Below, in pieces: positions 5,547 through 6,804 of a DNA stretch of 6,804 nt. Source of the DNA: Pseudomonadota bacterium. Its GTDB lineage: Bacteria; Desulfobacterota; Desulfovibrionia; Desulfovibrionales; Desulfovibrionaceae. Position numbers and translations under genes: made by a program. Positions within the stretch are counted from its first letter, which is position 1; every line of letters starts with the position of its first letter. Where the stretch lies: the NCBI GenBank assembly GCA_023390395.1, contig JAEWCY010000183.1, forward strand, positions 1 through 6,804, in the 5' to 3' direction. Below the pieces are notes generated by a model, which was not told the DNA's origin, ran no database searches, and worked only from the letters and a program-made list of their open reading frames with translations.

Positions 5547-6653
5547 ATGCAACGTCGCGTCACCCAGATCGAGAGCATCCGGGTGCTGGCCATGGCCGGC
5601 ATCTTCTTCTACCACCTGTGGACCGTGCTGCCCGACGGCGGCGCGCAAAACCCGCTCGGCCCCCTCCTCGGCGACGTCCTGAGCCAGGGCTACCTCGGCG
5701 TGGTGGTCTTCAACGCCATCACCGGCTTCGTCCTGACACTGCCCCACGCCGATCCCGGCGGCAAGCCGCCGCTGGGCTTCCTGGACTTCTTCCGCCGCCG
5801 CTTCGGCCGCATCGTGCCGCAGTACTACCTGTCGCTGCTCCTGTGGAGCCTGGTGGCGCTGCTCGCCGGGGCCATGCCCTTCGCCGCCCTGGCCGCCTGC
5901 GTGACCGAGAAGATCTTCTTCGTCCAGACCTTCGACCCGGCCCGCTTCTTCTGCCTGGAGCCGGCCCTGTGGTGGATGGGCCTGCTCGCCCAGTTCTACC
6001 TCTTCTTCCCGCTCCTGCTGCGGCTTTTCCGGGCGCTTGGCCCCGGCCGGGCCACGGCGGCCTGCCTGGCCGGCGGCTGGGGCCTCTGGCTCGTGTTGTC
6101 GCTTTTGGCCAAGGTCAGCGCCACGGCCGCCCTCCTCGACTACATGCTCTACTTCAACCTGCCCTACCGGCTGCCGGAATTCGCCCTGGGCATGGCCTTC
6201 GCCATGGCCTGGAAGACGCGCGCCGCCTCGGGCCATGGCGTCGATCCGGTCACGGGCCTGCCGGGCTCCTGGCGACTCGGCTTCCTGGGCCTGGCCTACT
6301 TCGCCCTGCCCCTGGCCATCCTCTTCAAGAACGCCCTGCCCATGCCTTTCGCCCACATCCTGCTGACCGCCGCCTGCATCGGCGTGGCCGGCGCCCTCTT
6401 CGCCTGGCCGCGCATGGCCCAATGGGGCGCAAGACCAGGCGTGGCGGCAGCAGCCGCCGCCTCCTACAGCTTCTACCTGCTGCACCAGCCCATCCTCGGC
6501 TACGGCGCGGACGCCCTGCGCTCCCGCATGGCCCCGTTTACGGCCATGGTGCTGCTGTGCTGCCTGAGCCTGCCCCTCTCGGCCCTGCTCGCGCGCTGGC
6601 AGGACAGGCTGGTGGCGTATCTGGAATCGCGTGGCAAGAAGCAAGGCGCGTGA
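5547..6653 (+). CDS. Acyltransferase-3 family integral membrane protein (OafA-like)
   Basis: 368 residues from ATG 5547, with AAGGAG five bases upstream. The family hallmark IESIRVLAMAGIFFYH carries R12 and H23, the conserved R-x10-H pair. GYLGVVVFNAITGFVL (about 48-63) matches the second-helix pattern. FFRRRFGRIVPQYY is the conserved basic loop, followed by LWWMGLLAQFYLFFPLLL, RLPEFALGMAFA and near the end SFYLLHQPIL. About ten hydrophobic helices are visible, and the length is normal for the membrane domain alone. There is no C-terminal SGNH extension, so transfer is completed by this domain or by a separate partner. Relatives move acetyl or other acyl groups across the inner membrane onto O-antigen, exopolysaccharide, peptidoglycan or antibiotics. 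The acceptor is unknown. It appears monocistronic, divergent from the hydrolase and followed by non-coding sequence. Confidence 0.88.
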   Translation: MQRRVTQIESIRVLAMAGIFFYHLWTVLPDGGAQNPLGPLLGDVLSQGYLGVVVFNAITGFVLTLPHADPGGKPPLGFLDFFRRRFGRIVPQYYLSLLLWSLVALLAGAMPFAALAACVTEKIFFVQTFDPARFFCLEPALWWMGLLAQFYLFFPLLLRLFRALGPGRATAACLAGGWGLWLVLSLLAKVSATAALLDYMLYFNLPYRLPEFALGMAFAMAWKTRAASGHGVDPVTGLPGSWRLGFLGLAYFALPLAILFKNALPMPFAHILLTAACIGVAGALFAWPRMAQWGARPGVAAAAAASYSFYLLHQPILGYGADALRSRMAPFTAMVLLCCLSLPLSALLARWQDRLVAYLESRGKKQGA

Positions 6654-6673
6654 ACAGGGATGACGCGGGAGAT

Positions 6674-6712
6674 GGAGAGGGGAGAAGGAGAGGGAGGAGA
6701 GAAGAGGGAAAA
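6674..6712 (+). repeat. 39-base uninterrupted purine tract
   Basis: Beginning 21 bases after the acyltransferase stop codon, the plus strand is pure A/G from 6674 to 6712 and G/A-rich on both sides. It is built of irregular GAG, GGA and GAGA units without an exact period. Such tracts can form triplex or slipped structures, or it may simply be low-complexity intergenic DNA. It contains Shine-Dalgarno-like words, but no credible frame follows. Confidence 0.6.
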
Positions 6713-6724
6713 TGCCTCCGGCGG

Positions 6725-6747
6725 CCGGGGGGGATGATCCCCCCCGG
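6725..6747. repeat. Perfect G7/C7 stem-loop, REP-like or terminator-like
   Basis: CCGGGGGGG at 6725-6733 and CCCCCCCGG at 6739-6747 are exact reverse complements around ATGAT. A second C-run (6749-6755) with GGGG at 6759-6762 can form another hairpin. No T-run follows, so a Rho-independent terminator in the strict sense is doubtful. It may protect the 3' end of the acyltransferase transcript or be a member of a dispersed genomic repeat. The remaining bases to 6804 show nothing recognisable. Confidence 0.55.
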
Positions 6748-6804
6748 TCCCCCCCGATGGGGAGTGCGGGAGATGGGGAAGCGGGTGGAAGCGTGGTCGT
6801 GGGC

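Noticed and set aside
4674..6644. A 656-codon open frame on the minus strand spanning the hydrolase and the whole acyltransferase region
   Set aside because: Only the last 258 codons (from 5450) carry recognisable domains. The upstream part is Gln/Gly/Glu-rich antisense of the acyltransferase, typical of high-GC DNA, and the strong ribosome binding site is at 5459-5465.
1..6804. CRISPR array, transposon, phage, tRNA or defence island
   Set aside because: No spaced direct repeats, no transposase or integrase motifs, no tRNA-like cloverleaf and no attachment-site duplication were seen. The genes are all housekeeping or envelope types with uniform composition.

Overview
The window is very GC-rich except for a short AT-rich island near 2757-2820. 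It looks like a chromosomal segment of a delta-proteobacterial sulfate reducer of the Desulfovibrionaceae. That placement is an inference from the high GC, the combination of an RACo-type ferredoxin/ASKHA protein with an Rsm22-like protein, and the style of the G-run/C-run hairpin at the right end. No marker gene here fixes the taxon.

Layout. (1) Left, minus strand, 1-2705: an operon-like pair. An RACo-family protein (N-terminal 2Fe-2S domain plus C-terminal ASKHA ATPase) overlaps by 11 bases the start of an Rsm22-family methyltransferase-like ribosome assembly protein, which runs off the left edge. (2) 2706-2976: a divergent control region with an AT-rich core and a structured leader. (3) Plus strand, 2977-4687: two cell-wall enzymes, an NlpC/P60 lipoprotein followed by an L,D-transpeptidase-like (YkuD) secreted protein. 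A strong intrinsic-terminator-like hairpin lies at their junction. (4) Minus strand, 4674-5450: an RNase Z-like metallo-beta-lactamase-fold hydrolase, convergent with and overlapping the transpeptidase gene by 14 bases. (5) Plus strand, 5547-6653: an integral-membrane acyltransferase-3 family protein, divergent from the hydrolase. (6) 6654-6804: a non-coding tail with a 39-base pure purine run and a perfect G7/C7 hairpin.

How the genes fit together. The plus-strand genes point to envelope remodelling: peptidoglycan endopeptidase, peptidoglycan cross-linking or lipoprotein attachment, and acylation of a surface carbohydrate or lipid. The left pair would join a redox, ATP-dependent metalloprotein activator to a cysteine-bearing ribosomal small-subunit factor. 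I see no transposase, integrase, CRISPR array, tRNA or rRNA, and no clear defence or other undescribed multi-gene system. The most unusual points are the RACo-Rsm22 pairing and the terminator at the start of the transpeptidase gene.
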